A stretch of 64,000 nt of DNA from an uncultured Bacteroidales bacterium (GTDB lineage Bacteria; Bacteroidota; Bacteroidia; Bacteroidales; F082). The first letter of the stretch is position 1. Each line of letters begins with the position of its first letter. Positions 26,936 through 35,517 of the stretch are shown in pieces. The notes below the pieces were generated by a model, which ran no database searches, was not told the DNA's origin, and saw nothing but the letters and a program-made list of their open reading frames with translations. The DNA lies in assembly GCA_905234275.1 (NCBI GenBank), contig CAJOHD010000008.1:1-64000 (forward strand), read 5' to 3'. Position numbers and translations under genes: made by a program.

Positions 26936-27834
26936 TACCACAGGTTCTTCGGATAAACGCCTTTATCAATCAAATTCTGAATCTTCTTTACCACATCCGG
27001 CTTATCTTCTTTATATGTCACGCCAAACCAAACGGCATCGCTCGACAACACTTTGAGCTTTGCCTTCTTATCGTTGATCAGGTTGTTGACCATCAACGGA
27101 ATGTAGAACTCAGCCTTGATGTTGGTCTGGGCTGGACCATCCAAGAATGTCTTGAACCCGTCTTCGAGATAACTCAAGAAATCAGGTGTGAAACCGAAGA
27201 AGTTCATCGATACCAAGGTGTCGAGTGGGAGAGAGTGCTCACCTGTCTCATCAGTGTAAGCTGCGCCGTCCTTTGTCTTCGCGATGGATGTGCGCTCCAC
27301 AATGGTCTGCAGATAGTTGCATCTGTTGGATGTGCAAACACCTCTTGACACTGTTCCAAAGTCGGACAAGGTGTTCTGCAATTTATAAGCTACCATCGAA
27401 TAAGCGCCTCTCTTGCCTTCGCATTCGACGAGGTATTTTGCCATCACCTCGAATGCCTCTTTGCCATAGAAATCGTCAGCGTTGATCACTGCGAACGGCT
27501 CTTTGATGACGTTGGCTGCCATCAGCACTGCGTGACCTGTTCCCCAAGGTTTTACACGACCTTCTGGTACTGTGTAGCCCTTCGGAAGGCATTCAAGTCC
27601 TTGATAGACATACTCTACCGGAATTCCGAACTTCGCGCTGCTGTTCACTTTCTCGAACGCCTCAGCGAAATCTTTTCTGATGACGAACACGACTTTGCCG
27701 AAGCCCGCACGCTTGGCGTCGTAAATCGAATAATCCAAAATTGCTTCATTGTTTGGACCTACACCGTCCATCTGCTTCAGGGCTCCATATCGTGAACCCA
27801 TTCCAGCTGCTAAAACTAATAATGTTGGTTTCAT
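26935..27834 (-). CDS. sugar-1-phosphate nucleotidyltransferase
   Basis: The 299-residue GT-A fold nucleotidyltransferase begins LLVLAAGMGSRYGALKQMDG (the G-x-G-x-R signature of pyrophosphorylases), with the metal/sugar site INADDFYG. It joins NTP with a sugar-1-phosphate. Family relatives are annotated as UTP--glucose-1-phosphate uridylyltransferases. Here it lies between galK and a transporter, close to nahK and with no galT in sight. I therefore infer that it makes UDP-galactose or UDP-HexNAc from the kinase products and replaces GalT. The substrate needs assay. Confidence 0.78.
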   Translation of the reverse strand: MKPTLLVLAAGMGSRYGALKQMDGVGPNNEAILDYSIYDAKRAGFGKVVFVIRKDFAEAFEKVNSSAKFGIPVEYVYQGLECLPKGYTVPEGRVKPWGTGHAVLMAANVIKEPFAVINADDFYGKEAFEVMAKYLVECEGKRGAYSMVAYKLQNTLSDFGTVSRGVCTSNRCNYLQTIVERTSIAKTKDGAAYTDETGEHSLPLDTLVSMNFFGFTPDFLSYLEDGFKTFLDGPAQTNIKAEFYIPLMVNNLINDKKAKLKVLSSDAVWFGVTYKEDKPDVVKKIQNLIDKGVYPKNLW

Positions 27835-27859
27835 TGTATAATAAATTAATTCCTATTTT

Positions 27860-27889
27860 GTCATTCCGAACGCAGTGAGGAATCTCATT
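27860..27889 (-). repeat. palindromic element copy overlapping the galK stop
   Basis: GTCATTCCGAACGCAGTGAG followed by GAATCTCATT, a diverged member of the dispersed family. The galK stop codon (27885-27887) lies in its last bases. Confidence 0.6.
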
Positions 27890-29033
27890 CAATCCTCCTC
27901 GCCCCATCAGATATCACTACATCATAAACTTTCGGCTCATGTCCGAATTTCTTGTTAAACATCTCTTTTGCTGTTGCTATAAACTTGTCATATAAATCCT
28001 CTTTCACAAGGTTTATCGTGCATCCGCCAAAGCCGCCGCCCATAACTCTTGAACCTGTCACACCGCATTCTTTAGCGATGTCGTTTAAGAAATCGAGCTC
28101 TTCGCAGCTGACTTCGTATTCCTTGCTCATGCCGTAATGAGTGCCGTACATGCGGTCACCCACGGTGGCGTAATTGCCTTTTTCGAGGGCGGCGCAGACA
28201 TCCAAAACGCGCTGTTTCTCGCCGATGACGTACTTCGCGCGCATGTAATCCTCGTTAGAAATCTCGTTCTTGACTTCGTCGAGCATCTGCATCGTGGCAT
28301 CGCTGAGATATTTTACCTCAGGATGATGTTTTGTAATGTGAGCGCAAGCGTTTTCGCACGACTCACGGCGTTTGTTGTATGCCGAGGATGCCAGCTCATG
28401 CTTCACCACAGTGTCGAGCAACACCACTTTGTAGCCTTTCGGGTCGAATGGGAAATACTCGAACTCCATGGTGGCGCAGTTGAGGCGCATCAGATGTCCT
28501 TTCTTGCCGAAGATGGAGGCGAACTGATCCATGATGCCGCACTTCACTCCGCAGTAGTTGTGCTCAGTCGACTGCCCGATACGCGCAAGCTCGAACTTGT
28601 CGATACCTAAGTTATAGATGTCGTTCAATGCAAATGCGAAGGTGCTCTCCAGAGCAGCTGACGACGACATTCCTGCTCCAAGCGGTACGTCGCCGGCAAA
28701 CACAGTGTCGAAGCCTTTCGGCTGGAAATCGCGTTTCTGCATCTCGCGAACCACACCGAAGATATATCTTGCCCAAGTCTCTTTCGGAGCGTCTTCCTCG
28801 CGCATCCCGAACTCTGCCATCGCATTATAATCAATAGAGTAGGCACGAATTTTGTCAGTTCCGTTTTGGTTTATCGCTGCATAAATGCCTTTGTCGATAG
28901 CTCCCGGAAACACAAAGCCTCCGTTGTAATCGGTGTGCTCACCAATCAAATTCACTCGACCAGGCGAGGTGTATACTCTTAACTCATTGCCAAACAACGA
29001 GTTGAATTTGTTTTTTATAGCTTTGATGTCCAT
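27885..29033 (-). CDS. galK: galactokinase
   Basis: The 382-residue GHMP kinase has the galactokinase signature GRVNLIGEHTDYNGG (residues 25-39), the ATP loop VPLGAGMSSSAALE and the C-terminal motif VMGGGFGGCTINLV. It phosphorylates galactose at C1 in the cytoplasm. The galactokinase signature argues against a GalNAc kinase. It starts two bases after the stop of the large secreted protein, so the two are cotranscribed, followed by the nucleotidyltransferase and transporter. The C-terminus ends inside a palindromic element. Confidence 0.93.
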   Translation of the reverse strand: MDIKAIKNKFNSLFGNELRVYTSPGRVNLIGEHTDYNGGFVFPGAIDKGIYAAINQNGTDKIRAYSIDYNAMAEFGMREEDAPKETWARYIFGVVREMQKRDFQPKGFDTVFAGDVPLGAGMSSSAALESTFAFALNDIYNLGIDKFELARIGQSTEHNYCGVKCGIMDQFASIFGKKGHLMRLNCATMEFEYFPFDPKGYKVVLLDTVVKHELASSAYNKRRESCENACAHITKHHPEVKYLSDATMQMLDEVKNEISNEDYMRAKYVIGEKQRVLDVCAALEKGNYATVGDRMYGTHYGMSKEYEVSCEELDFLNDIAKECGVTGSRVMGGGFGGCTINLVKEDLYDKFIATAKEMFNKKFGHEPKVYDVVISDGARRIE

Positions 29034-29034
29034 G

Positions 29035-31515
29035 TTATTTCTTTATGAAAGTCTTGATACTCTTTTCGTTTTTACCCAAAATCTCAATCAAATACATTCC
29101 TGATTCAAGATTTGAAAGATCCAAAACAGCTTCCTTATTATTCAGCGTCATCTCCATCACCTTGACGGAAAGCACGTTGTAGATGCTGATATGCTGAATG
29201 TCTTCATCTGCACTGATTGTCAAAACGTTATCAACTGGATTCGGGTACATCTTTGTTTCAAGATATGGAGTCTCATTGACCGAATTGATAGTATCCGTTG
29301 CCACCACTTTCACATTGTCGATGAACCATGAATATGTCAAGATATCGCTGCCATTGTTATGTGCACGCCATCTCAGTCTGATATTCTGCCCTTGATAAGC
29401 TGAAAGGTCAAGGTGGACTGGTTCTTGGAACTGGTTGACCCATTCAGGTTGCTCAACAGCATCCCAAAGTGTGACCCATTCGCCTGTATTTGTGTTCAAA
29501 ACATCTACTTTATAATGGTCTTGATAATCCGGAATACCATATTGGCAGAATGTCTCGAAAGTGAGTGCCGTCGGGCGATCAATAGCCAACAATGGTGTTA
29601 CGAGAGCTTCATCCTGTGGTCCCCATTCTTCCGACTCATCCCATTCAACGCCAGCCATTCTCTCGCCTTGTGGAGGAACAACATAATATTCATTTCCGAA
29701 ATAGTCGGTGGCATATTCAGCTCTGAATCTGTACCAGCTGAACCAACTCATATTGAGTGATTGTATCGACCAGCCTTGTGGCGGGAACTGCTCATCCTCA
29801 AAGCCTTCAAGAAGGATAGGAGCCTGCCAATCCCAATGCAATTGGTATGGGTCTGAATCCGCAGCGTGTCCAAGGTCGTCAATTAAATGGAATATTATGC
29901 TTGCAGTTGTGTGATTTGGTTTTGCCGGCAATGTTGCGGTGTAGTCGTAATTGGCTTTTGCTGTTTTGTTGAAAGTAACGTCATACGACTGACCATCAAC
30001 GGTATATGTTGCCTGTATCTGGTTCGGGACACCTGACTCATCGTAAACTCTCAATGTAAGATTCATCTCAGTGTCTGCCCATGTCTGGGTGCCTTTCAAA
30101 GATACAACTGTTGGAGGGTTGTTGTCCTGTGATGTCGAGTTGATATAAATATCGTCGATGCAGAGGTTCCATCCGTAGCCGCTAACAGCTTCTAAGATAA
30201 CAAATCCGTAGCCTTCAGGACTGTCGAATGTGTAGCTGTACTCGTACCAGTCGCTGACATCGCCAACAACAGGCTCAAGCATAGTGTTGCGGTGAACTGT
30301 GCCGAGCAAAGTGCCGTCTGCGATATTCGTTGTCGGGGAGTAGTAGACATTGATTCTGTCCGGACCCATGATATTGTTGTTGTAGTTACGGAAAATCCAA
30401 TAACGCACGGTGTTGTCGGTGGCGCTAAGCTGCATCTTCGGTGAAACTAAATTACATGAGCTGCCTGCCGGACTTGTATAGCAGTAAAAACGTGCCATTC
30501 CAGCACTCTCGTCGTGTGGCGTGCATGCTGGCCAGTCGTTGGAAGTCTTGCGTTCAAAGACGTAGGTGCCGTTTGTAGCCACGTTTTGCCATCCTGTCGG
30601 AGGGAATGTCGTGCTTTCAAAGCCTTCCATCAATGGGAATGCGTTGAAAGGCTCAATGGCGGTGATTGTGTAGTCGGCGGATTGTGTTGGAGCTGAATGT
30701 GATGATGTCACATCAAAAGTGGCATGCAATTCCTGGTTGTTTGTCAAGTTCATTGGAAGAGTCGCTTTTGCAACCAACTCCACGGAAGTGTTATAATTCA
30801 AGCTGACTTGCGTCACAGGTGAGCCGTTTTGATAGAACTCGATTGGCAAAGAACATGTATTGGTAAACTGGTATGTATCTGACTGCTCTCCGGTATTGCT
30901 GAGAAGGAAGCGCAGATACGCCGATTCTCCAAAGTAAACTGTGGTGTCGGCTGTGAGCTGTTCCACATTGAAATAATATTGTGCTGTCTGTTCGATGAGC
31001 ACATCGTCAATCGACAGATACCAAGGCATGTTTGTTGCTGTGCTGTGGAATCCAACATAGAAATTACCTGAACTTGTAGCTTGAAACACTGCCGAAGCTT
31101 GTTGATATTCTTCATTATCAACGATAAACTGTGGCACCACTGTGATTGTCATATTCGCTGGATTGGCGTTTGCACCTGCCTTGACTTCCAAGTTGAAGTG
31201 GTCGACATGCCATGTTGAATACCAGAACGAAACGCGGTAGTAATTGCCGGCTGTCACGCTGATTTCCTTGTAAGTCCAAACATCAGTGTTATAGGTGGCG
31301 TACATGTACCAGTCGCCTGTATGAGGCTTGCGTCCGCGGGCTTCGTTGTCGTCCGGAATGGTGATACCGGCTTTCCAACCATTGTCGCTGCAAATCCAGC
31401 CAACAGGCGTCTGTCCCACAGTATTGCCAGTCTCAAATCCTTCATCCACAATGACTTGTGCGAAAGTCACCGTGCTGATTAACATTGCTAAAAGCGTAAA
31501 GTAAAGTTTTCTCAT
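29035..31515 (-). CDS. large secreted protein with adhesin-like jelly-roll domains and T9SS type A sorting domain
   Basis: The 826-residue protein has a signal peptide (MRKLYFTLLAMLISTVTFA). Three choice-of-anchor-J/cleaved-adhesin-like jelly-roll modules follow: about 20-172, 295-455 (EGFESTTFPPTGWQN) and 575-745 (EGFEDEQFPPQGWSIQ). Beta-sandwich linkers lie between them. The last 70 residues are a T9SS sorting domain (MYPNPVDNVLTIS ... GMYLIEILG). No catalytic residues are visible, so it likely binds glycans or proteins at the surface. Being first in the operon with galK, it may help capture galactose-containing host glycans. That link is inferred. Confidence 0.82.
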   Translation of the reverse strand: MRKLYFTLLAMLISTVTFAQVIVDEGFETGNTVGQTPVGWICSDNGWKAGITIPDDNEARGRKPHTGDWYMYATYNTDVWTYKEISVTAGNYYRVSFWYSTWHVDHFNLEVKAGANANPANMTITVVPQFIVDNEEYQQASAVFQATSSGNFYVGFHSTATNMPWYLSIDDVLIEQTAQYYFNVEQLTADTTVYFGESAYLRFLLSNTGEQSDTYQFTNTCSLPIEFYQNGSPVTQVSLNYNTSVELVAKATLPMNLTNNQELHATFDVTSSHSAPTQSADYTITAIEPFNAFPLMEGFESTTFPPTGWQNVATNGTYVFERKTSNDWPACTPHDESAGMARFYCYTSPAGSSCNLVSPKMQLSATDNTVRYWIFRNYNNNIMGPDRINVYYSPTTNIADGTLLGTVHRNTMLEPVVGDVSDWYEYSYTFDSPEGYGFVILEAVSGYGWNLCIDDIYINSTSQDNNPPTVVSLKGTQTWADTEMNLTLRVYDESGVPNQIQATYTVDGQSYDVTFNKTAKANYDYTATLPAKPNHTTASIIFHLIDDLGHAADSDPYQLHWDWQAPILLEGFEDEQFPPQGWSIQSLNMSWFSWYRFRAEYATDYFGNEYYVVPPQGERMAGVEWDESEEWGPQDEALVTPLLAIDRPTALTFETFCQYGIPDYQDHYKVDVLNTNTGEWVTLWDAVEQPEWVNQFQEPVHLDLSAYQGQNIRLRWRAHNNGSDILTYSWFIDNVKVVATDTINSVNETPYLETKMYPNPVDNVLTISADEDIQHISIYNVLSVKVMEMTLNNKEAVLDLSNLESGMYLIEILGKNEKSIKTFIKK

Positions 31516-31558
31516 TTCTATGATTTTTAATGATTAATTCCAAAAATTAATTAACCTA

Positions 31559-31566
31559 CAAAATTA
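31559..31566 (-). promoter_or_regulatory. -7 promoter box of the secreted-protein/galK operon
   Basis: CAAAATTA on + (TAATTTTG on -), 43 bases before the start at 31515. Confidence 0.55.
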
Positions 31567-31599
31567 GACATGTTTTTTTAGAAATGCAAGAAAAATTTG

Positions 31600-31607
31600 T
31601 ATTTTTG
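31600..31607 (+). promoter_or_regulatory. -7 promoter box of the fucosidase gene, giving a near-leaderless mRNA
   Basis: TATTTTTG ends only four bases before ATG 31612. Transcription should therefore begin at or inside the start codon. Confidence 0.55.
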
Positions 31608-31611
31608 TGTC

Positions 31612-33036
31612 ATGAAAAGAATTATTTTAATAACATTTGTCGCACTCACTTTCGCTTCCTGCACGAAAGCCCCGAAGCCAATTTATCCTGTGCCGACAGC
31701 GGAAAAGCTCGAATGGCAGAAAATGGAAACGTATGCTTTCATTCATTTCGGGCTAAATACTTTTAACGACATGGAATGGGGTTACGGCGACACTCCGGCA
31801 GCTACTTTCAACCCAACCGACCTCGATTGCGAACAATGGGTTAAAACATTGAAAAACTGCGGCATGAAAGGCGTTATCATCACTGCCAAGCATCACGACG
31901 GATTCTGTCTTTGGCCAACAAAATCAACGGATTACAATATTTCAAAATCGCCTTATAAAAATGGGGAAGGGGATCTGGTCAAAGAGCTTTCTGACGCTTG
32001 CCGCAAATATGGACTGAAATTTGGAATCTATTGCTCGCCATGGGATAGAAACAACGCGTATTACGCTTATCCTCAATATGTTGAGACTTATCACAAGCAA
32101 ATTGACGAGCTTACGCATAATTACGGACCTTTGTTTGAGTTTTGGTTCGACGGTGCCAATGGTGGCAATGGTTATTACGGTGGCGCTAACGAAACGCGTT
32201 CCATCGACCCTGATAACTACTATGATTATCAACGTGCTAAGGATACCGTGCTCGCCCGAAATCCTTCGGCGATGATATTTGGCGGACCTTATGGCACTGT
32301 TCGCTGGGTTGGCAATGAAAAAGGCTATGCAGGCGCCACAAATTGGTGCAACGCGCCTCAAATCACAAGTCAAACACCATTGAATATCAATACTTTCGGT
32401 GATGAAAACGGTACGGAATGGCTGCCTGCCGAAGTGGATGTCTCAATACGTCCTGGTTGGTTTTACCACGAAAATGAGGATAATAAGGTTAAAACAACGA
32501 ACGAACTGTGCGAGATTTATTACAACAGCGTCGGACGAAATGCCAACTTGTTGCTGAATTTCCCTGTTGCCCCGAATGGTAAGATTCATCCAACTGATTC
32601 AACGAATGCTGTCGAGTTTTACAAAAAGATTACTAACGAGCTGAGTCACAATCTGTTAGCTGATGCCAAAGTTAATGCCGACAATGAACGTGGTCGCCGT
32701 TTTTCAGCCTCAAAAGTCAACGATGGCGATCTTGAAACATATTGGGCAACAGATGATGATTATCCTTACGGAACTATCTCATTTTCAATGGATAAGCCTG
32801 TAACAATGAGTCGTGTGATGATTCAGGAATATGTGAAACTCGGTCAGCGCGTGAAATCGTTTTATCTGGAGGGCTGTAAAGATGGTAACTGGTTCAGAAT
32901 CAACACTTATGATGAGACGACAACAGTGGGTTATAAGCGCATAGTGCGTTTCGATCCTGTTGAGGTTGACAAACTGATTATTTATTTTGAGGAAAGTCGC
33001 GGACCGTTGTGTATCAGCAACATAGAAGCTTATTGA
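31612..33036 (+). CDS. alpha-L-fucosidase (GH29) lipoprotein with discoidin-like C-terminal domain
   Basis: The protein has 474 residues with a lipoprotein signal (lipobox FASC, C17). The GH29 barrel shows FIHFGLNTF, AKHHDGFCLWPT and the nucleophile motif FEFWFDGANGG (D180). Residues 345-474 form an F5/8 type C-like carbohydrate-binding module (NDGDLETYWATDD ... LYFEESRGPLCISNIEAY-like end). It removes alpha-linked fucose from glycans at the cell surface or in the periplasm. It completes the host-glycan cluster. The last 23 bases overlap the convergent coaE gene. Confidence 0.9.
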   Translation: MKRIILITFVALTFASCTKAPKPIYPVPTAEKLEWQKMETYAFIHFGLNTFNDMEWGYGDTPAATFNPTDLDCEQWVKTLKNCGMKGVIITAKHHDGFCLWPTKSTDYNISKSPYKNGEGDLVKELSDACRKYGLKFGIYCSPWDRNNAYYAYPQYVETYHKQIDELTHNYGPLFEFWFDGANGGNGYYGGANETRSIDPDNYYDYQRAKDTVLARNPSAMIFGGPYGTVRWVGNEKGYAGATNWCNAPQITSQTPLNINTFGDENGTEWLPAEVDVSIRPGWFYHENEDNKVKTTNELCEIYYNSVGRNANLLLNFPVAPNGKIHPTDSTNAVEFYKKITNELSHNLLADAKVNADNERGRRFSASKVNDGDLETYWATDDDYPYGTISFSMDKPVTMSRVMIQEYVKLGQRVKSFYLEGCKDGNWFRINTYDETTTVGYKRIVRFDPVEVDKLIIYFEESRGPLCISNIEAY

Positions 33037-33595
33037 TAGCCTCGACTTGTGGCTCTACAGCCTTGATTCCGTCGTTGTAAATCACGAAATCGGCTTTTGA
33101 AATCTTCAGATCTTCGCTCAATTGCAATCTCATTCTCGACCTGACATTCTCTTCCGTGCAGTCGTCGCGCTTCATAACGCGTTGTAAACGAATGTCTTCG
33201 GGGGCGGAAACGAAGATAATCTTATCGAAATATTTTCCGTAATTCTTTTCAAATAAAATCGCCGACTCATAAAGCACGTATGGCGATTTCTGCTGTTCAC
33301 ACCATTCGTCAAAGTGTTGATTTAGAGCAGGATACAACACCGACTCGATGAACTTCATCGCTTCCTCGTTTTTAAAAAGATGATAGGAGAGGAGCTTCCG
33401 ATTCAAAGTGCCGTCCTCAAAATATACTTCTTCTCCGAAACGTTTGACTATCAACTCTTTAACAGAAGGAATCAAGTAAAGTTTTTTGGTTTCGTCGTCA
33501 GAATAAAACACCGGAATCTCAAGGTTTTCAAACATCTTGCAGACATAACTCTTTCCGCTGCCGATGTTGCCAGTAATACCAACCCTTTTCATCAT
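33014..33595 (-). CDS. coaE: dephospho-CoA kinase
   Basis: The 193-residue P-loop kinase does the last step of coenzyme A synthesis. The Walker A motif is GITGNIGSGKS, followed by CoaE signatures YSDDETKKLY, LLSYHLFKNEEA and the RVMKRDDCTEENVRSRM lid. The start overlaps the ybbR stop (two ATGs at 33593 and 33590, either usable), so the genes are coupled. The 3' end overlaps the fucosidase gene in opposite orientation by 23 bases. Confidence 0.92.
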   Translation of the reverse strand: MMKRVGITGNIGSGKSYVCKMFENLEIPVFYSDDETKKLYLIPSVKELIVKRFGEEVYFEDGTLNRKLLSYHLFKNEEAMKFIESVLYPALNQHFDEWCEQQKSPYVLYESAILFEKNYGKYFDKIIFVSAPEDIRLQRVMKRDDCTEENVRSRMRLQLSEDLKISKADFVIYNDGIKAVEPQVEAINKLLCC

Positions 33596-34533
33596 TTGAC
33601 GATTATGTATTCCACTTCTTTTGGATCGATGCCGATAATCTGGGTGTTGTTCGGGAAAAGCACCAATTCCACGGGCAGAACGTCATTGAAAAACATGTCC
33701 GTTGTGTCAGCTATCGCCTTGAACGACATGCTGTTAATGATTGCGTAGTCTTTCATTGCGACGATATATCTGATGCTGGCTTTTTCAGGGAACAAGTGCA
33801 TCTTGATGTTTCCCGGAATCGTTATAGGCACAACTACCTCCGATTCGGTGTATTTCTCAACATTTACTGATACTTCCACCTCATCAATGTCGGCTTTCAG
33901 CTTCTCGTCCAAGTCAATTTTGGCTTTGGTTTCAACGTTTTGGTTAACATTCTTTCTCGTGATGGTTTTGGTTCTGACTTCTTTGATCTTGTTGACATCC
34001 TCCACTGCACCGTAAATGGTAATTGAATCTGGCGTTGACAGCGGTTCACCGTAGTAATTGTACTGTTTTTCAAACGAAAAACTTGTCTCTGGCACGATTT
34101 TGACTTTTTTCGAAGCCAGACGGCTTAGGTTGAAATACTGCATGTCGTCGGTCAGCTGGATGTCGGTGGTGTTTGACGCCAAAAAATCGCCGATTTTGTC
34201 GATGATATACCTGCTGCTGTAAGCATACACATTGTCGTCGGTCGTTCTGTATTTAACCTCTTTTAGCGAGATGTCGATCTTGCGGTTTTTCTTGTTTTTG
34301 AAATAGTAATTCAGCAACTTGAAACCACTTGTCGTCACGGTTGCGCTAAACTCCTGATCGTTGTCGGTGATGATTTGCGCGGCAGGAATATCAACGTAAT
34401 GAATGGCAAAAGGAACAGTCACGGTATAAGTGTCCGAAAGCTTTATGATAAGCCATAACAAAGCGGAAACCAGCATAAAAATTAGCATTCCGCTTAAGCT
34501 TCTAACTCTTTGTTTATGTTCGTCTTTTGCCAT
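33592..34533 (-). CDS. YbbR/CdaR-like protein
   Basis: The 313-residue protein has a single N-terminal transmembrane helix (GMLIFMLVSALLWLIIKL, residues 15-32). YbbR-type beta domains follow (VPFAIHYVDIPAAQII, SITIYGAVEDVNKIKEV). In Firmicutes such proteins (CdaR) control diadenylate cyclase; in Bacteroidota the role is less clear. The order yajC-ybbR-coaE is typical of this phylum. Confidence 0.82.
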   Translation of the reverse strand: MAKDEHKQRVRSLSGMLIFMLVSALLWLIIKLSDTYTVTVPFAIHYVDIPAAQIITDNDQEFSATVTTSGFKLLNYYFKNKKNRKIDISLKEVKYRTTDDNVYAYSSRYIIDKIGDFLASNTTDIQLTDDMQYFNLSRLASKKVKIVPETSFSFEKQYNYYGEPLSTPDSITIYGAVEDVNKIKEVRTKTITRKNVNQNVETKAKIDLDEKLKADIDEVEVSVNVEKYTESEVVVPITIPGNIKMHLFPEKASIRYIVAMKDYAIINSMSFKAIADTTDMFFNDVLPVELVLFPNNTQIIGIDPKEVEYIIVK

Positions 34534-34559
34534 TCTACTTAAAGTTAAGCTTTAAGATA

Positions 34560-34880
34560 TTATTTTCTTACAGCTGCAGCTGGTGTTGCCACGATTGCAG
34601 ACTTCTCAACTTCGATTTTCACGTTGTTGTCGACAGAAACCAAGACTGTTGTTTCCTTGACATCCATCACTTTGCCGTGGATGCCGCCGATGGTAACGAC
34701 GTCGTCGCCTTTCTGGAGAGCCTCACGGAATTTCTGTTCCTCTTTCTGTTTCTTGTTTTGTGGACGGATGAAGAAGAGCCAGAACACCACGAAAATCAAA
34801 ACAATCATGATGAGGCCTGAGTAACCGCCGCCTTGCTGTTGCTGTGCAGCCTGAAGTAAAAACATGCTTAATGTGTTCAT
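34560..34880 (-). CDS. yajC: preprotein translocase subunit YajC
   Basis: The 106-residue protein has one membrane span (LIMIVLIFVVFWLFFI) and the YajC motif RPQNKKQKEEQKFREALQKGDDVVTIGGIHGKV. It is an accessory of SecDF in the inner membrane. It lies between DUF1573 and ybbR on the same strand, in the usual order. Confidence 0.93.
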   Translation of the reverse strand: MNTLSMFLLQAAQQQQGGGYSGLIMIVLIFVVFWLFFIRPQNKKQKEEQKFREALQKGDDVVTIGGIHGKVMDVKETTVLVSVDNNVKIEVEKSAIVATPAAAVRK

Positions 34881-34912
34881 ATTTAATTATTTAAAGATTT
34901 AACATTCAAAAT

Positions 34913-35362
34913 TTAAAAGTTGTCGACAGTCTGAACCTGTGCTTTGAATTTAAGAATCGTCTCGGAAGGGTTGGTGTTGGCCTTCACGATGACGCGTTTG
35001 TTTTGGAAGCCTTTGTGACCTTTGCTGTCGTAAGTAATGCTTATTCCGCCTTCATCGCCAGGTTTTATTGGCTCTTTCGGGAATTTGATATTAGTGCAGC
35101 CACATGTCCTTTCGACGGCGCTGATAATCAATGGAGCATTGCCTGTGTTCTTGAATTTATACGTAAACGACACCTGTTCGCCCTGAATCATCTTACCGAA
35201 ATCGTGCTCCAGAACCTTGAATTCAATCTTCGGTTCCTTCGTGTTCTTGCTTTCCGTCGCCGATGCCGGATTATTCACCAAACCAGTGTTAATCTTGCTT
35301 CCATCATCCCCGCAAGACCACATCAAAAGTATTAATAATAATGATAATAATGTTCTTTTCAT
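34913..35362 (-). CDS. DUF1573 lipoprotein
   Basis: The 149-residue protein has a lipoprotein signal (lipobox LMWSC, C16) and one DUF1573 immunoglobulin-like domain: EHDFGKMIQGEQVSFTYKF-type strand pair and RTCGCT with the conserved Cys pair. It is probably a periplasmic or surface protein of unknown function, commonly upstream of yajC in Bacteroidota. A dispersed palindromic element begins 25 bases upstream of its start. Confidence 0.88.
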   Translation of the reverse strand: MKRTLLSLLLILLMWSCGDDGSKINTGLVNNPASATESKNTKEPKIEFKVLEHDFGKMIQGEQVSFTYKFKNTGNAPLIISAVERTCGCTNIKFPKEPIKPGDEGGISITYDSKGHKGFQNKRVIVKANTNPSETILKFKAQVQTVDNF

Positions 35363-35386
35363 TTTTTTATTCTTTTCATTTGTTTT

Positions 35387-35510
35387 GTCATTTCGAGCTT
35401 GTCGAGACCTGAGCTTGCGAAAGCATTCACCTTGGTGAATAAATCCTTTTGTTCAGATAACATTTGAAACAGAAGATTTCTCCACTCCGCTTTGCTACGG
35501 TCGAAATGAC
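35387..35510. repeat. MITE-like unit with GTCATTTCGA terminal inverted repeats
   Basis: GTCATTTCGA (35387-35396) faces its exact inverse TCGAAATGAC (35501-35510), giving a unit of 124 bases between the DUF1573 and T9SS type B genes. The inner arms are related to the dispersed palindromic family. No coding frame of note is inside. Confidence 0.6.
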
Positions 35511-35517
35511 GGAGGCG

